From an uncultured bacterium (GTDB lineage Bacteria > Acidobacteriota > Thermoanaerobaculia > Multivoradales > JAHEKO01), in NCBI GenBank assembly GCA_905479655.1, contig CAJQNK010000094.1, positions 1 through 46,806 of the forward strand: a DNA stretch of 46,806 nucleotides, written 5' to 3'. Of the stretch, positions 30,240 to 37,563 are shown piece by piece. The notes beneath the pieces are model-generated. The model had not been told where the DNA came from and searched no databases. It saw nothing but the letters and a program-made list of their open reading frames with translations. Position numbers and translations under genes: made by a program. Position 1 is the first letter of the stretch. Every line of letters starts with the position of its first letter.

Positions 30240-31970
30240 ATGGACTCGCACGGCATCCCCCGCTACGCGCTGCGGCGATCTCTCGGCCGGTGGGTAGCTC
30301 TGATCGTGGCGCTCGCGCTGTCCGCGGCGCTCGCGGGGACGGCGCCGGTCGGCGCTGTCGGAGCCGTGCGGTGGGTCGAGGTCGATGTCGTGCTGGACGG
30401 CGCGGGCCGGGCCGACGTCACCTACCAGGTCCGGTGGACGACCGACGCGCCGATGCACGGTTTCTACTTCCAGGGCACGGCCGGCCCGCCACGCTTCGGC
30501 GAGGGCGTGGCCGAGCTACCGGACGGCTCGAACGTCCCGCTGTCGATCACCGCCGCCGGGAGCGGTCGATGGGACATCGTCCTCGCGCAGGGTCGGGAGT
30601 GGGGACCGGGCGAGGCGACCTACACCTTCGGCTACACGACCGACTGGGTCGCGGCCGGCATCGTGGCGCCGACCACCGACTCCGCGGGAGGGCGTCTCGT
30701 CGTCGTGAGCTGGAGCCCCGTGACCTGGGATCAGCCCCTCGAGCACGAGACCGTCACCATCCGCCTCGCCTCGGTCTACGCCGACGACGTGGGCGAGATC
30801 GGCCTCGCCGGGGCCTCCGCGCTCGGACTGCGCACGGAGCCGTGGGTCAACGAGCGCTACCGGATGCTCTACCGGGGCGTCGGCTCGCCCCCCATGCTCG
30901 AGGTCCTGATGCACCAGGAGGCGGTCGCGACCCGCGGCGACCACCGCTTCCAGCTCTACCTGCCGGCCACCTTCTTCCCCGAGGCGCTCAGCGCCGCTGA
31001 CGAGCGCGCCGAGCGACGCCAGGCCGAGCTCCAGCGCTCGGCCCAGCGCCGGGCCGAGCACCAGCGGCTCGCGGCGCGGCACCGACTCCAGTCCCTGTTC
31101 TGCGGCCTCGCGGCGATGGTCCTCACACTGCTCCTGGTGGGGCGCAAGCTGCGGGGCCTGGCGCGGGCACACGCCACGGCTCCCGACGTTCTCTGGGCGC
31201 GCGACGACTGGCAGCCGCCGCGGCTGCAGGTCCACACCTACCGCCAGCCCGGCAAGGTCGCGGAGCTGGGGACGCTGGAGGCGCTGACCCTCCTGGGCGT
31301 GCCCTTCCAGGTGCTGCTCGCCATGCTCCTCGACCGCCTCGCCGACCTGGGCCTCGCCCGGCGCACGGAGGCGCCGTCGCCGACCGTCACCCGCCTGGGA
31401 GCCACGGAGCCCCCGGAGCCCTACCCCGCCTTCGTCTGGAACCGCCTGCCGGAGACACCCGGACCGGTGCCCGACGACTTGCCGGCCGAGCTCGGGGAGC
31501 TCCTGGTCGGCACCGTCCAGCGGAAGGCCTGGGACGCGGACCTCGACGCGACCCGGGAGCACTATCGGAGTCTCTTCGAGGAGCTCTTCCCGGATGCCGC
31601 CAGCGTCGCCGACCGCCGCATCGAGGAGGCGGCCGCGTACTACCCCTGGTGGGTCGGGCGGCACCACAGCTCCGGGCACACGGTCTGGCGGGGCGGCACG
31701 ACGGCCGGCAGCCAGCCCACCGGCGGAGGCGGCCTTTTCGGCGGCGCCGGGGCCAGCGCCGGCTTCGACGTCGACCCCTCCGCCCTGGGAGCCACACCCG
31801 GCCAGGGCTCCATGCTCGCCTTCGCGCCCGAGGAGCTCGTGGCCTCCTACGAGCACTCGGCCTGCCACTCCGCCTGCCACAGCGCCTGTCACAGCGCCTG
31901 TCACTCGGCCTGTCACAGCGCCTGCCACAGCGCCTGCCACTCGGCCTGCGTCTCAGGAGGGGGGCACTGA
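30240..31970 (+). CDS. DUF2207-like membrane protein with C-terminal (His-Ser-Ala-Cys)8 tail; candidate substrate of the adjacent radical SAM enzyme
   Basis: A 576-residue protein. ATG at 30240 opens a signal/anchor (WVALIVALALSAALAGTAP), then an extracytoplasmic beta domain (about 43-255, VEVDVVLDGAGRADVTYQVRW) of DUF2207 type. A charged coiled coil (about 258-283) leads into a second membrane helix (about 286-303). The following cytoplasmic region (LGTLEALTLLGVPFQVLLAMLLDRLADLGL) matches the winged-helix-like part of DUF2207 proteins. After a Gly-rich linker, residues 539-570 are eight exact HSAC units, and the protein ends VSGGGH. By topology the tail is cytoplasmic, where the radical SAM enzyme two genes downstream could reach it. 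Similar architectures with Cys-rich low-complexity tails exist (TIGR04222-type, from memory). A metal-binding tail is the other reading. No strong Shine-Dalgarno supports the start. Confidence 0.8.
   Translation: MDSHGIPRYALRRSLGRWVALIVALALSAALAGTAPVGAVGAVRWVEVDVVLDGAGRADVTYQVRWTTDAPMHGFYFQGTAGPPRFGEGVAELPDGSNVPLSITAAGSGRWDIVLAQGREWGPGEATYTFGYTTDWVAAGIVAPTTDSAGGRLVVVSWSPVTWDQPLEHETVTIRLASVYADDVGEIGLAGASALGLRTEPWVNERYRMLYRGVGSPPMLEVLMHQEAVATRGDHRFQLYLPATFFPEALSAADERAERRQAELQRSAQRRAEHQRLAARHRLQSLFCGLAAMVLTLLLVGRKLRGLARAHATAPDVLWARDDWQPPRLQVHTYRQPGKVAELGTLEALTLLGVPFQVLLAMLLDRLADLGLARRTEAPSPTVTRLGATEPPEPYPAFVWNRLPETPGPVPDDLPAELGELLVGTVQRKAWDADLDATREHYRSLFEELFPDAASVADRRIEEAAAYYPWWVGRHHSSGHTVWRGGTTAGSQPTGGGGLFGGAGASAGFDVDPSALGATPGQGSMLAFAPEELVASYEHSACHSACHSACHSACHSACHSACHSACHSACVSGGGH
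31854..31949 (+). repeat. Eight 12-bp coding repeats for His-Ser-Ala-Cys
   Basis: Eight units of CAC-(TCG/TCC/AGC)-GCC-(TGC/TGT) in frame. Serine codons run TCG, TCC, AGC, AGC, TCG, AGC, AGC, TCG, and the third position of the Cys codon also varies. TCN and AGC serine codons cannot interchange by a single silent change. The perfect peptide over varied DNA therefore suggests that selection keeps the peptide repeat, rather than very recent slippage. Confidence 0.95.
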
Positions 31971-32989
31971 TGGGTCCCTTCCCGGTGGGTCTCTTCCCGG
32001 TGACTCTCTTCCCTGGCCGCGGCGAGCTGGCCTTCCTCACCTTCGTCGTGCGCGGGTGGCCGCTGGGTCGCCGGCTCGCTGTCGCCGCCGGCCTCTTCGC
32101 GACGGGGCTCGCCCTCTGGCTCCTGGCGCCGCTGCCGGCGGCCCTCGTGGGGCTGCCGGTGATCCTCGCCGGTCACCTGCCGCTCTGGGTCCGGGGCCTC
32201 ACCACGGCGCCCGGTGGTGCCACGCCGAAGCACAACGAGATCTGGGCGCCCGTGGAGGAGGACTGGCTGGAGCGCGTGACGAAGCTCGAGGAGCGCGGAG
32301 AGAAGTGGGACGCCTCGCCGTGGGATCTCACCAGCGGCCGCGGCGGCGCCCTGCTGGTGGGGCTCCTGCTGATCGTCGCCGTGGCCACCGGAGCCCTCGC
32401 GGCGCTCCTGGATGCCGCCGCCGCCGCACGGCTCGGTCTCGGTCTCGTGCTCCTGGTCGTTCCCCAGTGGCTCAACGGCATGCGGACGACGTGGAACCCC
32501 AGCGAGCTGAAGCTCAAGGGCGAGGCCCTGGAGGTCGCTCGCCGAGCGGCCCTGGAGCTGGCGCCCGAGGAGTTCGAGCCGGTCCCGATGCTGGCCCTCG
32601 CCCAAAGCACGAAGGGCGGGGACTACCCGGTGGACGCGCGTCTGATGCTGCGGCCCGCCGAAGACGACGGCTCGGGGTACCTAGGCGTCCAGGTGCAGGT
32701 CGCGATCAACAACGTGCGCGGCAAGGACTACCCGTACCTCTACTGCGTCGTGCTCTCCAAGGGCGAGCTGGACGTCGCGGCGGCGAAGCGCGGACCTCGG
32801 CGCTCGCGCAAGCGGATGGTGTTCGAGCCGGGCGGCGACGGCGAGGTGAGCTTCCTGGTCGTGCGCCGGCACGCCGACAATCACGGTGGCTGGCACACCG
32901 ACCCGGAGACCGTCCGGATCCTGGTCGCGGAGGCCCTCTCCGCCGCGCGGCGCGCGACCGGCCGGGCCGGCAGGGGGTCCAAGGCGTGA
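31970..32989 (+). CDS. Membrane protein of unknown function between the repeat-tail protein and the radical SAM enzyme
   Basis: A 339-residue protein whose ATG overlaps the TGA of the repeat-tail gene (TGATG), so translation is coupled. Hydrophobic segments at about 38-75 (AVAAGLFATGLALWLLAPLPAALVGLPVILAGHLPLWV) and 120-160 (GALLVGLLLIVAVATGALAALL, then LGLGLVLLVVPQWL) suggest two helical pairs. Between them is an amphipathic, charged stretch (EEDWLERVTKLEERGEKWD). The C-terminal 170 residues are soluble (MLALAQSTKGGDYPVDARLML, YLGVQVQVAINNVRGKDYPYLYCVVL). I recognise no family. The first 16 residues have an odd internal repeat (GPFPVG, LFPVT, LFPG). Its place inside the coupled cassette suggests a role with the modified protein, such as scaffold, export or localisation. 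Confidence 0.8.
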   Translation: MGPFPVGLFPVTLFPGRGELAFLTFVVRGWPLGRRLAVAAGLFATGLALWLLAPLPAALVGLPVILAGHLPLWVRGLTTAPGGATPKHNEIWAPVEEDWLERVTKLEERGEKWDASPWDLTSGRGGALLVGLLLIVAVATGALAALLDAAAAARLGLGLVLLVVPQWLNGMRTTWNPSELKLKGEALEVARRAALELAPEEFEPVPMLALAQSTKGGDYPVDARLMLRPAEDDGSGYLGVQVQVAINNVRGKDYPYLYCVVLSKGELDVAAAKRGPRRSRKRMVFEPGGDGEVSFLVVRRHADNHGGWHTDPETVRILVAEALSAARRATGRAGRGSKA

Positions 32990-34473
32990 TCGGCTCGCTC
33001 CTCCGGCGGCTCCGACCCGACCCGGCGACCCCCGGGCCGCTACCCGTGCACCTGTCGGTGGACCAGGCCCATCCCATCGATCTGGGCTGGGTCGACGAGC
33101 TCGTGACCCGGGCCCGGGACCACCTCGAGGTGCGGCCCGAGGACGAGCTCCTCATCCTCGTCCCCAACCGACCGGTCAAGCTCAACGCGACGGCGCTGCG
33201 GGTGCTCCACGCCATGGTCCACGAGGGGCTGGGCATCGCCGCGGTCCTGCGCCGCGAGGGTGACGGTGTCGAGCGCCGACGACGCCTGCACGAGTTCTTC
33301 ACCGATCTGAGGGCCTGGCTCGACGGCAGTCTGGGCGAGGGCGTCGGTCGGCGGGCGGTGGAGCACCGGCCCTTCTCGGTGGGGTACGCCGCGTTGCCCG
33401 TCCTCTCGGAGGTCGCTCTCACCTACACGTGCAACCTCTCCTGCGCCTTCTGCTACGCGGGCTGCGCTGCCGGCGGGCTGCCCGAGGGCTGGACGGAGGA
33501 ACGGACCCTCTCCGACGACGACGTCTGCCGGGTCCTCGAGGTCATCCGCCAAGACGCCCGCTGCCCGAGTGTCAGCTTCACCGGCGGCGAGCCCACCGTG
33601 CGGCCCGCCCTGCCCCGGTTCGTGGCCCACGCCAAGGGCCTGGGGATGAAGGTGAACCTCATCTCCAACGGCCTCCTGCTGGACGACGCGCGCTGCGACG
33701 CCCTGGCCGACGCCGGCCTCGACTCCGCCCAGCTCAGCCTCGAGGGGCCCACGGCCGCGATCCACGACGACCTCGTGCGGCGCCCCGGCGCCTTCGACCG
33801 CCTCTGGGCCGCGGCGCGCCGGCTGCGCGAGCGGAACATCCGCGTGCACACGAACACGACGCTGAACCGCCGCAACCTGGCGCACGCGGCGGCGATCGTC
33901 GAGGAGGCCGCCCGCCGCGGCCACGACCGCCTCACCATGAACCTGGTGATCCCCTGCGGCGCCGCGGCCGGGCAGGACGACCTGTGGGTTCCATACTCCG
34001 AGATCGGCGACACCCTCCTCACCGTCGCCGAGCGCGCCCGCGAGCTCGGCTTGCTCTTCGTCTGGTACTCGCCGATCCCGCTCTGCCGCTTCAACACCGC
34101 GGCCCACGGCCTCGGCTCGCCGGGCTGCGCCGCGGCCGACGGCCTGCTCCACGTCGACCCGGCCGGCGACGTCCTCCCCTGCTCGAGCTTCCGCCATACC
34201 GAGAGCCTGGGGAACCTCCTCGAGCGGCCCTTCAGGGAGATCTGGCAGTCCCGGGCGGCCCGCTTCTTCCGCGCCAAGGAGATGACGCCCCCGGGCTGCG
34301 CCGGGTGCTCGAGCCGGGCCGTCTGCCAGGGCGCCTGCCCGCTCTACTGGCGGGAGGTGGGGCTCCGGGAGCTGGGAGGGGACCCGAACGGGGGCCCCCC
34401 CATGCCACGTGGCTTCGAGGGCGCCCTCGGTTGCACGGGGGACGGAGGCGACCCTCGAGCCGCGGAACCCTGA
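32986..34473 (+). CDS. Radical SAM/SPASM peptide-modifying enzyme with PqqD-like N-terminal domain
   Basis: A 495-residue protein; the GTG start overlaps the previous TGA (GTGA). Residues about 18-125 resemble a PqqD-type RiPP recognition element (LLILVPNRPVKLNATALRVLHAM, then RRRRLHEFFTDLRAWL). The radical SAM core has C149-x3-C153-x2-C156 in TCNLSCAFC, GGEPT at 200-204, and LISNGLLL. A SPASM domain follows, with Cys367, 381 and 399, then C438-x2-C441-x5-C447-x3-C451, plus a late Cys near 483, enough for two auxiliary [4Fe-4S] clusters. Such enzymes cross-link or epimerise residues in ribosomally made peptides. Coupled synthesis with the HSAC-tailed protein makes that tail the likely target; thioether formation at Cys is one possibility. 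Enzyme class is firm, substrate is inference. Confidence 0.93.
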   Translation: MIGSLLRRLRPDPATPGPLPVHLSVDQAHPIDLGWVDELVTRARDHLEVRPEDELLILVPNRPVKLNATALRVLHAMVHEGLGIAAVLRREGDGVERRRRLHEFFTDLRAWLDGSLGEGVGRRAVEHRPFSVGYAALPVLSEVALTYTCNLSCAFCYAGCAAGGLPEGWTEERTLSDDDVCRVLEVIRQDARCPSVSFTGGEPTVRPALPRFVAHAKGLGMKVNLISNGLLLDDARCDALADAGLDSAQLSLEGPTAAIHDDLVRRPGAFDRLWAAARRLRERNIRVHTNTTLNRRNLAHAAAIVEEAARRGHDRLTMNLVIPCGAAAGQDDLWVPYSEIGDTLLTVAERARELGLLFVWYSPIPLCRFNTAAHGLGSPGCAAADGLLHVDPAGDVLPCSSFRHTESLGNLLERPFREIWQSRAARFFRAKEMTPPGCAGCSSRAVCQGACPLYWREVGLRELGGDPNGGPPMPRGFEGALGCTGDGGDPRAAEP

Positions 34474-34532
34474 CCCCCGTACCCTCGTGCCCTCGCGCCT
34501 TTGGGTGACCTTCGCCCGACCGGAGTCGATCC

Positions 34533-34715
34533 CTAGCCTGACCTTCTCACCAACTATCTACTACGAGACCGTATGTACCTGAATCTGCGGCGTTACGCTC
34601 TGCTCGGGCTCCTCGACGTACAGACAGTACGACTGCGTCGCCCTCGGTCGCAAGCCTGGCATCTCCAGGCACCTACGGCCTCTCGCAACGACACCCGGTG
34701 AGAAGGGCAGGCTAG
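34533..34715 (-). repeat. CTAG-bounded palindromic repeat, family 1, copy 2
   Basis: A 183-base element, nearly identical to the inverse complement of 25414-25612 but without its 16-base internal duplication. Left end CTAGCCTGACCTTCTCACC (34533-34551); right end is the inverse complement of CTAGCCTGCCCTTCTCACC. The tip hairpin is CGTAC-AGACA-GTACG. The right-hand CTAG (34712-34715) contains the stop codon of the minus-strand lipoprotein gene. It occupies most of the 238 bases between the radical SAM gene and that gene and may serve as a bidirectional transcription barrier. The remaining bases 34474-34532 show nothing. Confidence 0.9.
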
Positions 34716-35254
34716 CCTCCCGAAAGCGCCAGGTGACCCTTCAGGAGATGGTCCTGGAGCCGCCGGTGGAGCGCCACCAGCATCTCGGGCACCTGGTCGG
34801 GCTCCGCGGCCAGGGCCACCCGCGCCTCCTCGAGGGACTCGGCCAGGGTCTCGATGTCGGCCCATGGCAGAATGGCTCCCTCGTCCGCCAGCTCCCGGAC
34901 CGAGGCGGTCATCGCCGCGAGCTCACTCTCGCACCCGGCGACGTCCCCGAGGTCCAGCGTCTCGAGGGCCGACTCGGTCCGCTCCCGCAGATCGAGGAGC
35001 GGCAGGTAGTAGCCCTGCAGCCGATCCAGGGCAGCCTCGGCCTGGGCCAGCGCCTCGAGGGCCGCCTCCGGCTCGCTCCCGAGATGGCCCCGGGTGGCGC
35101 GCACGCCCTCGAGGGCCTGCTCCACCTCCCCCTCGAGGAAGCGGACGGAACGCTCGGCGACGGCCCTCTCCGGCCGCGACTCCACGGTGGCGCCACAGCC
35201 GACGCCCAGGATGACCAGCAGTACCCAGGCTACGACTCCTCTACGCTGGTGCAC
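34712..35254 (-). CDS. Small helical lipoprotein of unknown function
   Basis: A 180-residue protein. GTG at 35254 with AAGGAG five bases upstream gives a lipoprotein signal: HQRRG, then VVAWVLLVILGVGC with the cysteine near residue 20. The rest is almost entirely helical and acidic (ERSVRFLEGEVEQALEGV, EAALEALAQAEAALDRL, LLDLRERTESALETL, ETLAESLEEARVAL), suggesting a helical bundle or coiled coil on a membrane. No family is recognised. The stop TAG lies in the CTAG terminus of the adjoining repeat. It is separated from trkA by 29 bases on the same strand and could be co-transcribed. Confidence 0.72.
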   Translation of the reverse strand: MHQRRGVVAWVLLVILGVGCGATVESRPERAVAERSVRFLEGEVEQALEGVRATRGHLGSEPEAALEALAQAEAALDRLQGYYLPLLDLRERTESALETLDLGDVAGCESELAAMTASVRELADEGAILPWADIETLAESLEEARVALAAEPDQVPEMLVALHRRLQDHLLKGHLALSGG

Positions 35255-35283
35255 GATCTCTCCTTCTCCCGAGTGAACGGGCG

Positions 35284-35937
35284 TCACATCCTCCGCAGTC
35301 GCGCCAGGGCCTCGTTCGAGCCCAGGAGCACCAGGATCTCCGATTCCTTGACCACCCAGTCGGCCCCCGGCGTGAAGTGGACCTCGTCGCGCAGCACGTC
35401 GCGCACGGCGAGAACCTGGACCTCGTAGCGACTGCGCAGACGGAGATCGTCGAGGCTCTTGCCCACGAACTCGTCCGGTGGCGCGAGCTCGTGGATGCTG
35501 TGACTCTCGCCCAACGGCAGGTAGTCCACGATGTTGACGTCGGTCAGACGCCGGGCCAGCCGCTCCGCCGCTTCGCGCTCCGGGAAGACGATCTGGTGGA
35601 CCCCGATCAGGTCCAGGAGCTTGGCGTGGTCCTCCGACCCGGCCTTGGTGATGATCTTGCGCACCCCGAGCTCGCGCAGGTGCAGGGCGACGAGGGTCGA
35701 AGCCTCGATCTTCGCTCCGAGGCTCACGACGACAACGTCGAAAGAAGCGATCCCCAGGCCCTCGAGCCGCTCCTTGTCGCGGGCGTCGGCCACCACCGCC
35801 TTCGAGCAGTGGTCGCGGATCCTCTGCACCACCTCCCGATCGATCTCGATGGCCAGGACCTCGTGCCCCTGCTCGAACAGGGCCTGGGCGACGTGGAACC
35901 CGAAGCGTCCGAGACCGATGACGGCGATCTGCGACAT
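35284..35937 (-). CDS. TrkA-family potassium uptake regulatory protein (KtrA-like)
   Basis: A 217-residue cytoplasmic RCK protein. MSQIAVIGLGRFGFHVAQALFEQGHEVLAIEID contains the Rossmann GxGxxG (Gly8, 10, 13) and the acidic end of strand 2. VADARDKERLEGLGIASFDVVVVSLG and RKIITKAGSEDHAKLLDLIGVHQIVFPE are the RCK_N signature, and residues about 135-217 form an RCK_C domain (DLRLRSRYEVQVLAVRD, ADWVVKESEILVLLGSNEALARL). A single RCK pair with this length is the KtrA rather than the doubled TrkA form. It gates the TrkH/KtrB-type pore in response to nucleotides. Palindromic elements lie between it and the pore gene. Confidence 0.93.
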   Translation of the reverse strand: MSQIAVIGLGRFGFHVAQALFEQGHEVLAIEIDREVVQRIRDHCSKAVVADARDKERLEGLGIASFDVVVVSLGAKIEASTLVALHLRELGVRKIITKAGSEDHAKLLDLIGVHQIVFPEREAAERLARRLTDVNIVDYLPLGESHSIHELAPPDEFVGKSLDDLRLRSRYEVQVLAVRDVLRDEVHFTPGADWVVKESEILVLLGSNEALARLRRM

Positions 35938-35947
35938 GTCTCTCAGT

Positions 35948-35986
35948 CTAGTGGACCGAAACCGTGCTTCCCGCACGGGACACTAG
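35948..35986. repeat. Small CTAG-bounded palindrome
   Basis: A 39-base segment bounded by CTAG at both ends. Outer ends CTAGTGGACCG and (inverse complement) CTAGTGTCCCG agree at 9 of 11 positions; the centre is a hairpin CCGTGC-TTCCC-GCACGG. Its right CTAG (35983-35986) is also the left end of the next element. It may be a miniature or deleted mobile repeat. It sits 11 bases upstream of the trkA-like start codon. Confidence 0.6.
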
Positions 35987-36151
35987 GAGCCTGCGCGGTG
36001 GGAGTGGCCGTAGGCGTGGGAGTGGAGCGGCGAGTCCAGATTCGTTCGGTTTCGAGGTGCGTAGTGGGTCTACGGGCCGAGGATCCGGACGGATCGGGGC
36101 CGGCGACACCGCTTCCGCGGTAGGGTGATCTTCTGCCGCGCAGGCTCCTAG
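35983..36151. repeat. CTAG-bounded palindromic element, family 2
   Basis: A 169-base non-coding element with a perfect 16-base terminal inverted repeat, CTAGGAGCCTGCGCGG (35983-35998) and its inverse complement (36136-36151). The inner arms pair imperfectly, with many differences that would be G-U pairs in RNA, and converge on a tip hairpin CGTAG-TGGGT-CTACG. The right CTAG contains the stop codon of the trkH-like gene. It has no transposase and looks like a MITE. The terminal sequence differs from family 1, although both share CTAG ends and the long-hairpin plan. Confidence 0.85.
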
Positions 36152-37557
36152 CCAACCATCACCCCCTCCTCGGCGTACTCGATGTCGAGCGCCGGGACCC
36201 GGCGGGCCAGCGAGAACACGACCGTCAGCGGCCCCAGCCGTCCGAGGAACATCAAGAGCACGATCAGGAGCTTCGAGGCCGGCTCCAGGTCGGGCGTGAT
36301 GCCGGTGGACAGACCCACCGTCGCGGACGCGGATACCACCTCGAACAGGAGCTCGACGAAGACGGCGTGGCGTTCGACGACGGTGGCCGCGGGCGCCTCG
36401 AGGAGGAGGAGGGTGAACAGGCCGACCATCACGGTGGCGATGCCCGCCAGGGTCACCGTGAGGGCATCGCGCACGGTCAGGGGACTGACGGTCCGGCCCC
36501 CAACGTTCACGTGCGTCCGGTGCCGCAGACGACCCCAGGAGGCGAGGACGAGAACGGCGAAGGTCGTCGTCTTGATCCCTCCGGCCGTCGAGCCGGGCGA
36601 CCCCCCGACGAACATCAGGAGGATCACGAGGAACAGCGTGCCCGGGGCCAGCGAGGAGAAGTCCACGCTGTTGAACCCCGCCGTGCGGGTGGTCACGCTC
36701 TGGAACAGGCTGGTGACGAGCCGGTCGCCCGCATCCATCCTCGCCAGGGCGTGTCCCCGTTCCAGGGCCCAGAAACCGAACGCGCCCAGGGCGATCAGGA
36801 CCGCGGTGGTCCGCAGCACCAGGCGGGTGTGCAGGGATCTCCGGCGGCGGCCCGCCCGCCCCTCCTGGAGCTCGAAGACCGACAGGTAGCCGAGCCCCCC
36901 CATGACGATCAGAGCTCCGATCACGAGGTTGACCAGAACGTCGGTCCGGAAGGCCATCAGGCTCGTCGACCAGAGGGAGAACCCGGCGTTGCAGAACGCC
37001 GACACGGCGTGGAAGACCGCCGCCCAGGCGGCGCGAGCGAAGCCCATCTCGCCGTGCCAGTGCGCGAACAGCATCAGCGCCCCCAGAGTCTCTGCCGTGA
37101 TCGTCAGACGGAACGCCAGGCGCAGCAGCGGCCACAGGTCGGAGAAGACCCCGGCGCCGGCCAGCGTGGAGTGCAGCACTTCCCGCGAGGTCAGGGAGAG
37201 ACGGCCGCCCAGGATCCGCATCACGAGCAGGGAGAAGGTCATGATGCCTACACCACCCAGCTGGATGAGGGCGAGGATCACCGCCTGCCCGAAGCCCGTG
37301 AACGCCAGGCCGGTGTCCCGCACCACCAGACCCGTGACGCAGGTGGCGCTCGTCGCGGTGAACAGGGCGTCGATCCAGCCGATGGGTTGACCCGGGGGCG
37401 TCGCCATCGGCAGGAGGAGCAGTCCCGTCCCCAACGCGATGAGCGTCAGGAAGCTCGAGACCAGGACCCGGATCGGCGTCGGGTCGTGCTCCCTCACCGC
37501 GACCCCCACGAGCGCTCGATTCCGGCTCGTCGAAGCCCGACCCCATCGCGATACCAT
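36148..37557 (-). CDS. TrkH/KtrB-family potassium transporter pore
   Basis: A 469-residue polytopic inner-membrane protein with four membrane-pore-membrane repeats. The four filter segments are visible: TATSATCVTGLVV, VSAFCNAGFSL, VTTRTAGFNSVD and SASATVGLSTG, each with the conserved Gly. GGSPGSTAGGIKTTTFAVL is a family hallmark. It would take up K+ (with Na+ or H+) with the RCK protein downstream. The ATG at 37557 lies only six bases from the divergent start codon. A GTG at 37497 after GGGGGT, giving 449 residues, is an equally acceptable start. The stop TAG is part of the CTAG terminus of the palindromic element. Confidence 0.93.
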   Translation of the reverse strand: MVSRWGRASTSRNRALVGVAVREHDPTPIRVLVSSFLTLIALGTGLLLLPMATPPGQPIGWIDALFTATSATCVTGLVVRDTGLAFTGFGQAVILALIQLGGVGIMTFSLLVMRILGGRLSLTSREVLHSTLAGAGVFSDLWPLLRLAFRLTITAETLGALMLFAHWHGEMGFARAAWAAVFHAVSAFCNAGFSLWSTSLMAFRTDVLVNLVIGALIVMGGLGYLSVFELQEGRAGRRRRSLHTRLVLRTTAVLIALGAFGFWALERGHALARMDAGDRLVTSLFQSVTTRTAGFNSVDFSSLAPGTLFLVILLMFVGGSPGSTAGGIKTTTFAVLVLASWGRLRHRTHVNVGGRTVSPLTVRDALTVTLAGIATVMVGLFTLLLLEAPAATVVERHAVFVELLFEVVSASATVGLSTGITPDLEPASKLLIVLLMFLGRLGPLTVVFSLARRVPALDIEYAEEGVMVG

Positions 37558-37563
37558 CCGGCC

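Noticed and set aside
31854..31949. Short regular repeats that could suggest a CRISPR array
   Set aside because: Units are 12 bases without spacers and are in frame with a membrane protein; they encode HSAC.
35959..35981. Hairpin CCGTGC/GCACGG as an ordinary terminator of the trkH-like gene
   Set aside because: There is no T-run, it lies beyond the family 2 element, and its CTAG-bounded ends fit a small repeat better; a termination effect is not excluded.
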